Assembly: GCF_019880555.1 (NCBI RefSeq)
Contig: NZ_JAINVU010000008.1
Coordinates: forward strand, 1-64,000
Length of the DNA stretch: 64,000 nt
DNA from: Hephaestia mangrovi
Lineage (GTDB): Bacteria; Pseudomonadota; Alphaproteobacteria; Sphingomonadales; Sphingomonadaceae
Reading direction: 5' to 3'
Position numbers and translations under genes: made by a program. This document shows positions 9,805 to 19,847 of this stretch, piece by piece. Each line of letters begins with the position of its first letter. Positions within the stretch are counted from its first letter, which is position 1. The notes under the pieces were generated by a model. The model was given only the letters and a program-made list of their open reading frames with translations. It was not told the origin of the DNA and did not search any database.

Positions 9805-9846
9805 TTGGCGAGAAGGCACCCGAAAGATTTATACTTACCCGAAAGA
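9805..9846. promoter_or_regulatory. Divergent promoter with direct-repeat operator
   Basis: Two copies of ACCCGAAAGA (9818-9827 and 9837-9846) lie 19 bp apart, about two helical turns, on the same face of the DNA just before the HxlR-type gene. Between them sits an A/T box readable as TATACT rightward (with TTGGCG at 9805 as a possible -35) and as TATAAAT leftward toward the SDR. This suggests an operator for the adjacent regulator. Confidence 0.5.
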
Positions 9847-9857
9847 GAGTGTGAGGA

Positions 9858-10289
9858 ATGACCAGCCTGCCCTTCGACGACGCCGCGATCGATCGCGCCC
9901 GCCATATCGCCGCGACCGAACCGCCCGACGACTGCGATCCCCGCGTTGAGGCGCTGGTCAACGATCTGATCGGCCGGGTCGCCGACAAATGGACGATGAT
10001 CGTGATCGAGGTGCTGACCGAACATGGCGAACTGCGTTTCACCCAGCTCGGCCGCAAGGTACCGGGGATCAGCCAGAAGATGCTCACGCAAACGCTCCGC
10101 CAGATGGAGCGTGACGGGATGGTGACGCGCACCGTCCATCCCGTGGTGCCGCCGCGCGTCGATTACCGCCTCACCGATCTGGGAGACAGTCTCGCCGCGG
10201 CGTTTTGCGGCGTGTGGCTGTGGGCGGAGGAGAATCTCGGCCGCATCGAGGCGGCCCGAGCCGCCTTCGCCGCCCGCGAAACCCATTGA
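9858..10289 (+). CDS. HxlR-family transcriptional regulator
   Basis: A 143-residue winged-helix protein. The HxlR pattern is clear: DLIGRVADKWTMIVIEVL, then LRFTQLGRKVPGISQKML, then a wing with DGMVTRTVHPVVPPRVDY and a leucine-rich C-terminal helix. Cys26 (DDCDP) is the kind of N-terminal cysteine some HxlR proteins use to sense electrophiles, but this is inference. It is divergent from an SDR gene with a repeated 10-bp motif between them, so autoregulation and control of the SDR are likely. A GTGAGGA site precedes the ATG. Confidence 0.9.
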   Translation: MTSLPFDDAAIDRARHIAATEPPDDCDPRVEALVNDLIGRVADKWTMIVIEVLTEHGELRFTQLGRKVPGISQKMLTQTLRQMERDGMVTRTVHPVVPPRVDYRLTDLGDSLAAAFCGVWLWAEENLGRIEAARAAFAARETH

Positions 10290-10345
10290 GTTTGATCCAC
10301 TTGCGTGGAAGTGCCGCGCCGATTCAGCGCAGCCGAAGCCCGACC

Positions 10346-10903
10346 CTAGTCTCGCACCACGCCCGTTTCGGTAAACGGCTTCGGCTCGACGGGTGACGCC
10401 ACCGCGTCGTTGAGCTCGCACTGCCAATAGCCGACGTCAATCCAGCGGCCATGCTTGAAGCCGACTTCGCGGAAGAACCCGGCGCGGCGGAAGCCGACTG
10501 CCTCGTGCAGCGCGATCGAGTGATCGTTGGGCAGCGCGATCGCGCCGATCGCCTGGGTGAAGCCCTGCGCCCTGAGCGTGTCGATCAAAGCGGCGTAGAG
10601 CAGCCGCCCGACGCCCTGGCCCTGCACCGCGCCGGTGACGTAGATCGAGGTCTCGACCACCCAGCGATAGGCCTCGCGCTCGCGGAACTTGGTGGCATAG
10701 GCATAAGCGAGCACGCCCTCGTCGTCGCCGTCGGTCGCGACCAGCCAGGGATAGAAGCCGTCCGACGCTTCCATCCGCCGCCGCATCGCCCGCGCGTCGG
10801 GCGCGACCGTCTCGAACGAGACGACGTTGGTCAGCACATGCGGCGCATAGATCGCCGCGATCGCGGCGGCATCCTCGGGCCGAGCCGGGCGGATCGCGAT
10901 CAC
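10346..10903 (-). CDS. GNAT acetyltransferase, phosphinothricin-acetyltransferase-like
   Basis: About 185 residues of the Pat/Bar-like GNAT group. The block FREREAYRWVVETSIYV, the acetyl-CoA loop VQGQGVGRLL and the ending FKHGRWIDVGYWQ are characteristic. Such enzymes N-acetylate methionine sulfoximine, methionine sulfone or phosphinothricin-like amino acids. The start is set at a GTG (10901-10903), because homologues begin close to IRPARPED and because this GTG overlaps the sppA TGA as GTGA, a typical coupled junction. No strong ribosome site is seen, consistent with translation reinitiating after sppA. Confidence 0.88.
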   Translation of the reverse strand: MIAIRPARPEDAAAIAAIYAPHVLTNVVSFETVAPDARAMRRRMEASDGFYPWLVATDGDDEGVLAYAYATKFREREAYRWVVETSIYVTGAVQGQGVGRLLYAALIDTLRAQGFTQAIGAIALPNDHSIALHEAVGFRRAGFFREVGFKHGRWIDVGYWQCELNDAVASPVEPKPFTETGVVRD

Positions 10904-12780
10904 AGCGACAGCTTTGCCAGGATCGCATCCATCAGGCTGACGTCCCTGGGGGAGGGATCGGCCGGCCCCAGCGCACCGCATTCCAGGCATCGCGCCTGGA
11001 TCGCGGCGCCGTTCGACAGCCGGCGAACCTCGCCCAGCACGTCGGCGAACACCGCCCGGCGCTGCGCCGCGATGCGGCTAAACGCGTCGCCTTGCGTATC
11101 GGCATCGTCGTCATCGCTGTTGCGCGCGATCTGGGCAGCGAGCTGTTCGAGCCGCCCCGGCTTCTTTTCGAGATATTCGGCATGGACCTTGGCCGGATCG
11201 AGCCCGGCGCGCTTCGCGGCCTCGGCGATCGCGTCGTGGAGGTTGCCGAAGCGATCGACCAGCCCGATCTGCCGCGCGGTGCCGCCGTCCCACACATGGC
11301 CCTGCGCGATCTCGTTGACGCGCTCAGGGCTCATCTTGCGCGCTTGCGACACGCGGCCGATGAACTGATTGTAGCCATTCTCGATGCCGGCCTGGAAGAT
11401 CGCGTCGACGGTCTGGTTGGTGCCGCCGATCACGTCGGGCTGGCCCGAAAGCGGCGTCGTCTTGATCCCGTCCGAGGTCACGCCGATCTTCTTCAGGGTA
11501 TTCTCGAAAGTCGGCACAATGCCGAAGATGCCGATCGATCCGGTGATCGTATTGGGCTCGGCGAAGATCATGTCGCCGGCGGTCGACACCCAATAGCCGC
11601 CCGATGCCGCCAGGCTGCCCATCGATACGATCACCGGCAGCTTCTGCGCCTTGGCCTGCATGATCGCCGATCGGATCTGCTCCGACGCGAATGCCGAGCC
11701 GCCCGGCGAATCGACGCGCACCACCAGCGCTTTCAGATTTTTCTTGGCCAGCCCGTCGAGCACCAGCTTGGAGATCGTGTCGCCAGCCGCCTCGCCGGGG
11801 CCGCCCTTGCCGTCGACGATATCGCCGGCGACCGTGATGACGCCGATCGCATCACCGCTCGATTTGGCCGGATTTGCCGCGATATAATCGTCGAGGTCGA
11901 TCTTGTTGAACGTGCCCGCCGCCTTGCCCGATGGCGCGCCGGCGATCTCGGCGACGCGCTTGCCGAAGGCGATGCGGTCGCCGAGCTTGTCGACGATGCC
12001 GGCGGCGAGGTTGGCCTTGGCGATGTCGCCGCCCGCGGCGAGGATCGGCTTGTCGGGCGCAGTCAGGAATTGCGCGAGCTGTGCCTTGGGCCGCGCCTTC
12101 GCCACGCCCTCGCGCCATTGATCGAAGATCGCGCCATAGAGCTGCTGGTCGGCCTGCTTCGCCTCAGGCGAGGCGTCGGTGCGGATATAGGGTTCGACGT
12201 ACGATTTGAACTTGCCGACGCGATAGACGTGGACGTCGACGCCGAGCTTGTCGATCAACCCCTTGTAGTAAAGCTGCGATCCGCCGGGGCCCATGAACAG
12301 GCTGCCGCCCATCGGATTGATCCAGATCTCGCTTGCTTCGGAAGCGAGGCGATAGCCCGAATCGGTATAAGCGGTGGCATAAGCGAGCACCGGCTTGCCG
12401 CTCGCGCGCACCCGGCCGAGTGCGTCGGCAACCTCGCTGATCGCCTCGGGATAGCCGCCGCCGAAATGATCGAGATCGAGCACCACGGCTTTCACGCGGC
12501 CGTCGCTCTTCGCCGCGTCGATCGCGCGGACGAGATCGCGCAGCCGGAATTCGTGGGCGACGTCCTGGCCTGACAGCAGCGCCATCGGGCTTACCTCGCG
12601 CGGTTGCTCGACGATCGTGCCGTCGAGATCGAGGTCGAGCGCGCCGTCATGGATCGACGCCGGGCTCGGCCGCGCGTTGAGCGCCGCGAACAGGGCGCCG
12701 AAGAACAGCAGCATGGCGACCAGCACCAGCGCGTCCTTGATGCCGACGAGCAGCTTCCATGCGCCCCGAACCAGTTTCAC
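10900..12780 (-). CDS. sppA: Signal peptide peptidase SppA, 67-kDa type
   Basis: A 626-residue long-form SppA with one N-terminal membrane helix (residues 11-33) and two tandem peptidase halves. The catalytic Lys is expected at Lys192 in KFKSYVEPY and the nucleophile at Ser393 in AASGGYW, matching the Lys/Ser dyad of the E. coli enzyme, where each half gives one residue. It degrades signal peptides left in the inner membrane, with the active site on the periplasmic side. It is translationally coupled to a GNAT acetyltransferase at its 3' end. The upstream gap of about 220 bp is shared with groES. Confidence 0.95.
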   Translation of the reverse strand: MKLVRGAWKLLVGIKDALVLVAMLLFFGALFAALNARPSPASIHDGALDLDLDGTIVEQPREVSPMALLSGQDVAHEFRLRDLVRAIDAAKSDGRVKAVVLDLDHFGGGYPEAISEVADALGRVRASGKPVLAYATAYTDSGYRLASEASEIWINPMGGSLFMGPGGSQLYYKGLIDKLGVDVHVYRVGKFKSYVEPYIRTDASPEAKQADQQLYGAIFDQWREGVAKARPKAQLAQFLTAPDKPILAAGGDIAKANLAAGIVDKLGDRIAFGKRVAEIAGAPSGKAAGTFNKIDLDDYIAANPAKSSGDAIGVITVAGDIVDGKGGPGEAAGDTISKLVLDGLAKKNLKALVVRVDSPGGSAFASEQIRSAIMQAKAQKLPVIVSMGSLAASGGYWVSTAGDMIFAEPNTITGSIGIFGIVPTFENTLKKIGVTSDGIKTTPLSGQPDVIGGTNQTVDAIFQAGIENGYNQFIGRVSQARKMSPERVNEIAQGHVWDGGTARQIGLVDRFGNLHDAIAEAAKRAGLDPAKVHAEYLEKKPGRLEQLAAQIARNSDDDDADTQGDAFSRIAAQRRAVFADVLGEVRRLSNGAAIQARCLECGALGPADPSPRDVSLMDAILAKLSL

Positions 12781-12899
12781 CGCGTTGCTCCTTCGCTTGC
12801 CCGCAAGGGTCTTGCCTCTTCGCTAGACGATCGGGCAGGGGGAGTAAACGGCCTGTCTTACCGGACCAATACGGCTGCGAAAATATTGCACGATGGCCG

Positions 12900-12928
12900 T
12901 TGACGATCGCATCGACCCTCCACATATC
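12900..12928 (+). promoter_or_regulatory. groESL promoter candidate
   Basis: TTGACG at 12900-12905 and CATATC at 12923-12928 are 17 bp apart. The predicted start (about 12935) falls at the edge of the CIRCE element, so bound HrcA would block initiation. This is inferred from spacing and consensus. Confidence 0.6.
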
Positions 12929-12936
12929 CGCGCCTG

Positions 12937-12963
12937 TTGGCACTCTACTGAGGTGAGTGCCAG
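12937..12963 (+). promoter_or_regulatory. CIRCE operator (HrcA site)
   Basis: TTGGCACTC, nine bases, then GAGTGCCAG. The arms are complementary at 8 of 9 positions and the 9-9-9 layout is that of CIRCE. It lies 38 bp before groES, where HrcA represses the chaperonin operon until heat shock. Confidence 0.93.
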
Positions 12964-13000
12964 AAAAGTGTCACATCCTGTGAAGAGAGGGACCACAGCA

Positions 13001-13291
13001 ATGAACTTCCGTCCGTTGCACGACCGCGTTCTCGTGCGTCGCGTCGAAGCCGAGGAAAAGACCGCAGGCGGCATCATCATTCCCGACACCGCCAAGGAAA
13101 AGCCGCAGGAAGGCGAAGTCGTCGCCGCCGGTGCGGGCGCCAAGAGCGAAGAGGGCAAGGTGACCCCGCTCGACGTCAAGGCTGGTGACCGCATCCTGTT
13201 CGGCAAATGGTCGGGCACCGAGGTCAAGGTCGATGGCGAAGACCTCCTCATCATGAAGGAAAGCGACATCCTCGGCATCGTCGAGGCCTGA
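13001..13291 (+). CDS. groES: Co-chaperonin GroES
   Basis: A 96-residue GroES, the usual length. It begins [14 protein letters not shown], has the mobile-loop region [19 protein letters not shown], and ends [16 protein letters not shown]. It forms the heptameric lid of GroEL and drives release of encapsulated substrate. A longer frame upstream is ignored because this ATG matches homologues and follows AGAGAGGGACC. groEL follows after 59 bp, and a CIRCE element precedes the gene. Confidence 0.99.
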   Translation: MNFRPLHDRVLVRRVEAEEKTAGGIIIPDTAKEKPQEGEVVAAGAGAKSEEGKVTPLDVKAGDRILFGKWSGTEVKVDGEDLLIMKESDILGIVEA

Positions 13292-13338
13292 TCGCTTTCT
13301 CGCTACACTCTCCACTTTCTCCACTTCAACGCCAATAG

Positions 13339-14994
<1,656 letters not shown>

Positions 14995-14997
<3 letters not shown>

Positions 14998-15040
14998 TTT
15001 TCGACCGAGGCAGCGAAGCACTGCCTCGGACAGAAAATCA
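14995..15040 (+). repeat. Long interrupted inverted repeat at groEL 3' end
   Basis: TGATTTTC (14995-15002, beginning at the stop codon) pairs with GAAAATCA (15033-15040), and inside it CCGAGGCAG (15005-15013) pairs with CTGCCTCGG (15021-15029) around a 7-nt loop. It is the first of four consecutive hairpins in this 3' region. Confidence 0.75.
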
Positions 15041-15067
15041 GAACGGCCGGCGGGCCGGCGGCAACGC

Positions 15068-15105
15068 CGTCGGACCCGTCCGACGAAGCCTCGGCTTTGC
15101 CGAGG
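15068..15105 (+). repeat. Two further hairpins in the groEL 3' region
   Basis: CGTCGGAC/GTCCGACG (15068-15085) and CCTCGGC/GCCGAGG around TTT (15089-15105) are perfect stems. The arms of the second stem can also pair with those of the first hairpin at 15005-15029, so alternative folds are possible. Confidence 0.65.
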
Positions 15106-15126
15106 CCCGGCCCAGCCCAAGAAAAC

Positions 15127-15160
15127 AGGCCGGGGGGCGTCACGCTCTCCGGCCTTTTTC
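15127..15160 (+). terminator. Intrinsic terminator of groESL
   Basis: AGGCCGG (15127-15133) pairs with CCGGCCT (15149-15155), followed by five T's (15155-15159). Flanking AAGAAAA and TTTTTCTT extend the stem. It lies about 130 bp after the groEL stop, so the 3' untranslated region is long. Confidence 0.85.
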
Positions 15161-15334
15161 TTGCAGTCTGCTCGATCCTTTCCTACAAAAATTGTTCCGC
15201 TAACGTTCTCTCCTGCCATCGAGCCAGATCCGCTTTCCCGCGCCTAGGGTCGTGACCTTCGGGCTGGCGCGGCGGACATAAGTGTGACACCGTGCATTGG
15301 TCCAACACGTCGAACTGGCGGGAGAATTTCGGTG

Positions 15335-16477
15335 ATGAAGCGTCTGTGTCTCGCCCCGATCATGCTGCTCGCCGCGTGCAGCGGGAGTGGTGCCTCCAGC
15401 GCCGCGCCGACGCCATCGGGCCAGCCGGTCGAGGGGCTTCCCGCGGGCTTGCCGTTCAACGCCAGCCTCGAAGGCCATTTCGACAACCCGTTCGCGATCG
15501 CTTTCCTGCCCGATGGGCGCTTGCTCGTCACCGAAAAGCCCGGGCACCTCAAGCTGCGCGCGACCGATGGTTCGGTTGCTGACGTCGCGGGCGTTCCCGC
15601 CGTCGATTACGGCAATCAGGGCGGTCTGCTCGATGTCGCGCTGGCGCCTGATTTCGCATCCAGCCACGCGATCTATCTCAGCTATTCGGAGCCTGGGGCC
15701 GGCGGCAGCAGCCTCGCGCTCGCCCGCGCCACGCTCGATACATCGGGCGCGCAGCCGAAGCTCGTCGGCCTCAAAGTGATCTGGCACCAGATGCCGAAGG
15801 GTGAGGGCGGCCAGTTCGGCGCGGTGATCGCCTTCTCGCCCGATCACAAGCACCTGTTCCTCGCCTCCGGCGAGCGCCAGCGAAAGACGCCGGCGCAGGA
15901 TCCCGATCAGGCGCTCGGCAAGATCCTGCGCTTCAATCTCGATGGCTCGGTGCCGAGCGACAATCCGATGGCGGCGCAAGGCGGCGCCCGGGCAATCACT
16001 TGGTCGACCGGGCACCGCAATCCCTATGGCCTCGTCTTCGCCGCCGACGGCCGGCTGTGGGAAAACGAGATGGGCCCGAAAGGCGGCGACGAGCTCAACC
16101 TGATCGAGCCGGGCAAGAATTACGGCTGGCCCAACGTCTCATGGGGCGACAATTACGATGGCTCGCCGATCCCCAAGCCCAAAGCGGGCGACGGCTATCA
16201 GCTACCGGTGCTTTACTGGGTGCCGTCGATCTCGCCCTCGGGCGCGATCATCTATACCGGCTCGATGTTCCCGCAATGGGATGGCGATTATATCGTCGGC
16301 GGCATGTCGGCAGAGGTGCTGGTGCGGATCGCGCTCGACGGCGCGACCGCGCGCAAGGCCGATCAGTGGAACATGGACATGCGCATCCGCGACATCGCCC
16401 AGGCGCCCGATGGCGCAATCTGGATGATTCAGGACGGTGACGACGCCCAGTTGATGCGTCTGACGCCCAAGACCTAA
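15335..16477 (+). CDS. Soluble aldose-sugar dehydrogenase-like lipoprotein (PQQ/GSDH family)
   Basis: A 380-residue protein with a lipoprotein signal: MKRLCLAPIMLLAAC, with Cys15 in the lipobox. The mature part is a six-bladed propeller of the GSDH/YliI family, with DGRLLVTEKPG, the GHRNPYGL motif, ENEMGPKGGDELN and GKNYGWP. Relatives oxidise aldoses in the periplasm using PQQ and calcium. The start was placed at the ATG preceding the signal, with GGGAGA upstream. Convergent with two thioesterases; its stop overlaps their reading frame by a few bases. A PQQ pathway is not visible in the window. Confidence 0.88.
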   Translation: MKRLCLAPIMLLAACSGSGASSAAPTPSGQPVEGLPAGLPFNASLEGHFDNPFAIAFLPDGRLLVTEKPGHLKLRATDGSVADVAGVPAVDYGNQGGLLDVALAPDFASSHAIYLSYSEPGAGGSSLALARATLDTSGAQPKLVGLKVIWHQMPKGEGGQFGAVIAFSPDHKHLFLASGERQRKTPAQDPDQALGKILRFNLDGSVPSDNPMAAQGGARAITWSTGHRNPYGLVFAADGRLWENEMGPKGGDELNLIEPGKNYGWPNVSWGDNYDGSPIPKPKAGDGYQLPVLYWVPSISPSGAIIYTGSMFPQWDGDYIVGGMSAEVLVRIALDGATARKADQWNMDMRIRDIAQAPDGAIWMIQDGDDAQLMRLTPKT

Positions 16478-16860
16478 TCGCGCGCGAGCAGATAATTCAT
16501 CCGCGCCGCCGCGATCGGCCGGTCGCGATCGTCCTGCCAGGCGATCGCCTCGACATTGGCGACGCGCGTGCCCAGCCGGGTGACGATGCCCTGCGCGCGC
16601 GTTTCCTTCTCGCGGCCGCCGCGCATGTAATCGACGGTGACGTTGATCGGCTTGATCCGCCCGCCGCCCTCGGCCTCCAGCGCATATTGCAGCGCGACGA
16701 TCGCGGCCATCTCCAGGAAGCCGCCGATCGCGCCGCCATGCAGGAAGCCGGGGCGGCCGAGCACGTCGCCGGAAAACGGCATGACGAGCAGCGGCGCGCC
16801 GTTCTCGCCTGTCTCGACGGTGAGGCCCAGGATGCTTGCATAGGGCGGCAGCGCGATCAC
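16474..16860 (-). CDS. PaaI-type hotdog thioesterase
   Basis: A 128-residue single hotdog domain with the PaaI/Hotdog pattern: RPGFLHGGAIGGFLEMAA followed by NVTVDYMRGG. The HGGAIG helix carries the usual active-site region. Such enzymes hydrolyse acyl-CoA thioesters. It overlaps the stop of the upstream hotdog gene by 4 bp (ATGA), so the two are translationally coupled and may form a heteromer. The nearby acyl-CoA ligase and enoyl-CoA hydratase suggest release of CoA from an organic-acid intermediate. Confidence 0.88.
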   Translation of the reverse strand: MIALPPYASILGLTVETGENGAPLLVMPFSGDVLGRPGFLHGGAIGGFLEMAAIVALQYALEAEGGGRIKPINVTVDYMRGGREKETRAQGIVTRLGTRVANVEAIAWQDDRDRPIAAARMNYLLARD

Positions 16861-17297
16861 GGCTGCGCCTCCAGGAACATGTATGTGCCGGCAACGTGCG
16901 CCAGCGGATCGTCCGGGTCGCCGTCATGCGCCTGGCCGCGGATGAAGGCGATCGCGCGGGTGATACGATAGCATTCGCCATGCCCGATCACCGTCTTGCC
17001 CGGCGTGGCGGGGCGCAGGTAATCGATCCGCAGATCCAGCGTTGCCTGCGCGCGGAAGTGCCCGAGCCGGCTCCAGATCGCCATGCTCGTCGCCATGTCC
17101 ATCATCGTCAGGATCGGACCCGAAGCGATCACGCCGCTCGCCGGATCGCCGATCTGCGCGGGATCGTAAGGCAGTGCCAGCTCGACCCAGTCGGCGCCGT
17201 GAGCATGATAACGCAGGCCGAGCCGCCCGCCATGCCCGCCCGTCCCGCGCGAGAGAAACAAGTGCGGATCGAACGGCGGGAGAGCGGCATTGGTCAC
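16857..17297 (-). CDS. PaaI-type hotdog thioesterase, second copy
   Basis: A 146-residue hotdog protein. It contains SGVIASGPILTMMDMATSMAI, where the helix lacks the common HGG of PaaI, then TLDLRIDYLRPATPGKTV. The altered helix suggests a structural partner or a different active site compared with the coupled downstream copy. It overlaps the next gene as ATGA. It is divergent from an acyl-CoA synthetase gene, sharing about 138 bp of regulatory DNA. Confidence 0.85.
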   Translation of the reverse strand: MTNAALPPFDPHLFLSRGTGGHGGRLGLRYHAHGADWVELALPYDPAQIGDPASGVIASGPILTMMDMATSMAIWSRLGHFRAQATLDLRIDYLRPATPGKTVIGHGECYRITRAIAFIRGQAHDGDPDDPLAHVAGTYMFLEAQP

Positions 17298-17435
17298 GCC
17301 ATGGCCCTACACGGCTGGCGCCCATGTGCAAGAGCGCTGGCGCGGCTATCGATTGGTCGCCGATGATGAGCCGATTGCGGCGAAGTGTGTCTCACGGTAA
17401 CTTGGGTTGCAAATGGCAACCCTTGGGAGAGGGCC

Positions 17436-18977
17436 GTGCATCCGAAGGTTCATGCCGGGGCAACGCCTGGCAAGCCCGCGCTGATTGTCGCCGAAACCGG
17501 CGAAACGATCAGCTTCGCCGAGCTTGATCGCCGGTCGAATCGCGTCGCGCAGCTGTTTCGAGAGCGAGGACTGCATGTTGGCGACACCGTCGCCTTTTTC
17601 TGCGACAATATTCCCGAATATTATGATCTCACCTGGGGCGCGCAGCGCGCCGGCCTGTTCTTCGTCTGCATCTCGTCGAAACTGACCGCGCCCGAGGCAG
17701 CCTATATCGTCGCCGATTCGGGCGCGCGGCTGGTCGTCGCTTCGATCGGGCTCGCTTATGCCGCCGAACGGCTCGCGCGTCTGATACCCGGTGTCACGAA
17801 GTTGATGATCGGCGATGCCGTGTCGGGCTGGGAGCCTTGGGAGCCTGCGGTGGAGGCGATGCTGGACGAGCCGATCGCCGACGAGCGCGCCGGGGTCGAC
17901 ATGCTCTATTCTTCGGGCACGACCGGGCGGCCCAAGGGTGTGCGCGTCGCGTTGCCCGAGGAGGCGGATGTCGCCGCGCCGACCGTGCTTGGCATGCTTG
18001 CGCAGCATCTCTACGGGTTAGGGCCCGAGACGGTCTATCTCAGCCCGGCGCCGCTCTATCACGCCGCGCCGTTGCGCTGGTCGATGACGGTGCAGCGGCT
18101 GGGCGGCACCGTGGTGATGATGCAGCATTTCGATCCGCTGGCGGCGCTCGCGGTGATCGAGCGGTATCGCGTCAATGCCAGCCAATGGGTGCCGACCCAC
18201 TTCGTCCGGATGCTCAAGCTGAGCGACGACATGCGGACGCGGCACGATCTTTCCAGCCTGAAAGTCGCGATCCATGCCGCGGCGCCGTGCCCGATCCCGA
18301 TCAAGCGCGCGATGATCGATTGGTGGGGGCCGGTGCTCTACGAATATTATGCCGGATCGGAAGGCAACGGGCTGACGACGATCAATTCGGCGGAATGGCT
18401 CGCCCATCCCGGCTCGGTCGGCCGCGCAGCCTATGGCACGCTGCATATCTGCGGCGACGACGGCGAGGAACTGCCGGCGGGCGCGGAAGGGCTGGTCTAT
18501 TTCGAAGGCGGCGGCCAGTTCGAATATCACAACGATCCCGGCAAGACCGCCGACGCGCGCAACCGCCACGGATGGACGACGCTGGGCGACATCGGGCGGG
18601 TTGATGACGAGGGCTATCTTTACCTAACCGACCGCAAGAGCTTTATGATTATCTCGGGCGGCGTGAACATCTATCCGCAGGAGATCGAGAACCGGCTGGT
18701 AACGCACCCGCGGGTCGCCGACGTCGCCGTGATCGGCGCGCCCGACGAGGAGATGGGCGAGCGTGTCGTCGCGGTGGTCCAGCCGCTCGACATGGCGGAC
18801 GCGACCCCGGCCTTTGCCGAGGAACTGCAACGCTGGTGTCGCACGGAACTTTCAGGGGTAAAGACGCCGCGCCAGATCGATTTCGCACCCGAGCTGCCGC
18901 GCCATCCGACCGGCAAACTCTACAAGCGTCTGTTGAGGGATCGCTACTGGGGCAAGGAGGGACGCCATATTGTCTGA
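17436..18977 (+). CDS. AMP-dependent acyl-CoA synthetase
   Basis: About 513 residues of the ANL superfamily. Motifs: YSSGTTGRPKG (phosphate loop), YEYYAGSEG, GWTTLGDIG, DRKSFMIISGGVNIYPQEIE (hinge and core), and PTGKLYKR containing the conserved Lys that helps adenylation. It activates a carboxylic acid to its CoA thioester. The start is a GTG at 17436 with GGGAGAGG just before it; the longer ATG frame upstream has no ribosome site and a poor N-terminus. An enoyl-CoA hydratase overlaps its end, and two thioesterases are divergent. The acid is unknown; short, branched or cyclic acids are all possible. Confidence 0.93.
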   Translation: MHPKVHAGATPGKPALIVAETGETISFAELDRRSNRVAQLFRERGLHVGDTVAFFCDNIPEYYDLTWGAQRAGLFFVCISSKLTAPEAAYIVADSGARLVVASIGLAYAAERLARLIPGVTKLMIGDAVSGWEPWEPAVEAMLDEPIADERAGVDMLYSSGTTGRPKGVRVALPEEADVAAPTVLGMLAQHLYGLGPETVYLSPAPLYHAAPLRWSMTVQRLGGTVVMMQHFDPLAALAVIERYRVNASQWVPTHFVRMLKLSDDMRTRHDLSSLKVAIHAAAPCPIPIKRAMIDWWGPVLYEYYAGSEGNGLTTINSAEWLAHPGSVGRAAYGTLHICGDDGEELPAGAEGLVYFEGGGQFEYHNDPGKTADARNRHGWTTLGDIGRVDDEGYLYLTDRKSFMIISGGVNIYPQEIENRLVTHPRVADVAVIGAPDEEMGERVVAVVQPLDMADATPAFAEELQRWCRTELSGVKTPRQIDFAPELPRHPTGKLYKRLLRDRYWGKEGRHIV

Positions 18978-19770
18978 TATCGAAACATTCGAAGATCGCG
19001 TGACGATCTCGGTCGCCGACCAGATTGCCGACGTGCGATTGGCGCGCGCCGACAAGATGAACGCGATCGATCCCGCGATGTTCAGGGGCATCGGCGCGGC
19101 GATCGATCGGCTCGCCGGGCGGAAAGACGTCCGCTGCGTCGTACTGTCGGGTGAGGGGCGCGCGTTCTGCGCCGGGCTCGACATGGCGAGCATGGCGGCG
19201 GGGGGCTCGGGCCTGTCGAGCCGCGAGCGCAACGATCAGGGCGCGATCCTGCCGCAGCATGTCTCCTGGGGATGGCGCAACCTGCCGATGCCGGTGATCG
19301 CTACGGTGCATGGCGTCGCGTTCGGCGGTGGCTTCCAGATCATGTCGGGCGCCGACATCCGCTTCGCCGCGCCCGGCACGCGCTTCGCGATCCGCGAGGC
19401 GCATTGGGGTCTGGTACCCGATATGGCGGGATTCCCCTTGTGGCGGACGTTGGTACGGGACGATGTGTTGCGTGAACTGGTCTATACCGCGCGCGAATTC
19501 GGTGCCGAGGAGGCGCTGACGTATGGCTTCGTCACGCGTGTTGCCGAAGACCCGTTCGACCAGGCGATGGCGCTTGCGCGCACCATCGCGGAGCGCAGTC
19601 CACATGCGATCCGTGGTGCCAAGCGGCTGCTCAACATGGCGCATGACGCTGATCCGGTGGCGATGCTCGCCGCCGAGACCGAGGAGCAGGTCAAGGTGAT
19701 CGGCCGGCCCAACATGATGGAGGCGGTCGCCGCCAACATGGCCAAGCGGCCACCCGTTTTCGAGGACTGA
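18970..19770 (+). CDS. Enoyl-CoA hydratase/isomerase (crotonase) family
   Basis: A 266-residue crotonase-fold protein. The oxyanion-hole segments are CAGLDMASM and GVAFGGGFQIMSGADIRFA, and REAHWGLVPD supplies the first catalytic Glu. The second Glu of classical hydratases is not at its usual place, so isomerase or another crotonase activity is possible. The start is a TTG at 18970, inside the end of the acyl-CoA synthetase gene, and is supported by a strong AAGGAGG 9 bases before it. Co-translation with the ligase implies successive steps on one CoA substrate. Confidence 0.9.
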   Translation: MSDIETFEDRVTISVADQIADVRLARADKMNAIDPAMFRGIGAAIDRLAGRKDVRCVVLSGEGRAFCAGLDMASMAAGGSGLSSRERNDQGAILPQHVSWGWRNLPMPVIATVHGVAFGGGFQIMSGADIRFAAPGTRFAIREAHWGLVPDMAGFPLWRTLVRDDVLRELVYTAREFGAEEALTYGFVTRVAEDPFDQAMALARTIAERSPHAIRGAKRLLNMAHDADPVAMLAAETEEQVKVIGRPNMMEAVAANMAKRPPVFED

Positions 19771-19847
19771 TCGCCTCAATTGCCCTTGACGATCGCGATG
19801 AATTCGTTCGCTATACGTTCCAGTGCCGACTCGTGAGGAGAAGTGTC

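Noticed and set aside
11092..12573. Long rightward open frame opposite sppA
   Set aside because: Antisense shadow; sppA has catalytic motifs and a membrane anchor.
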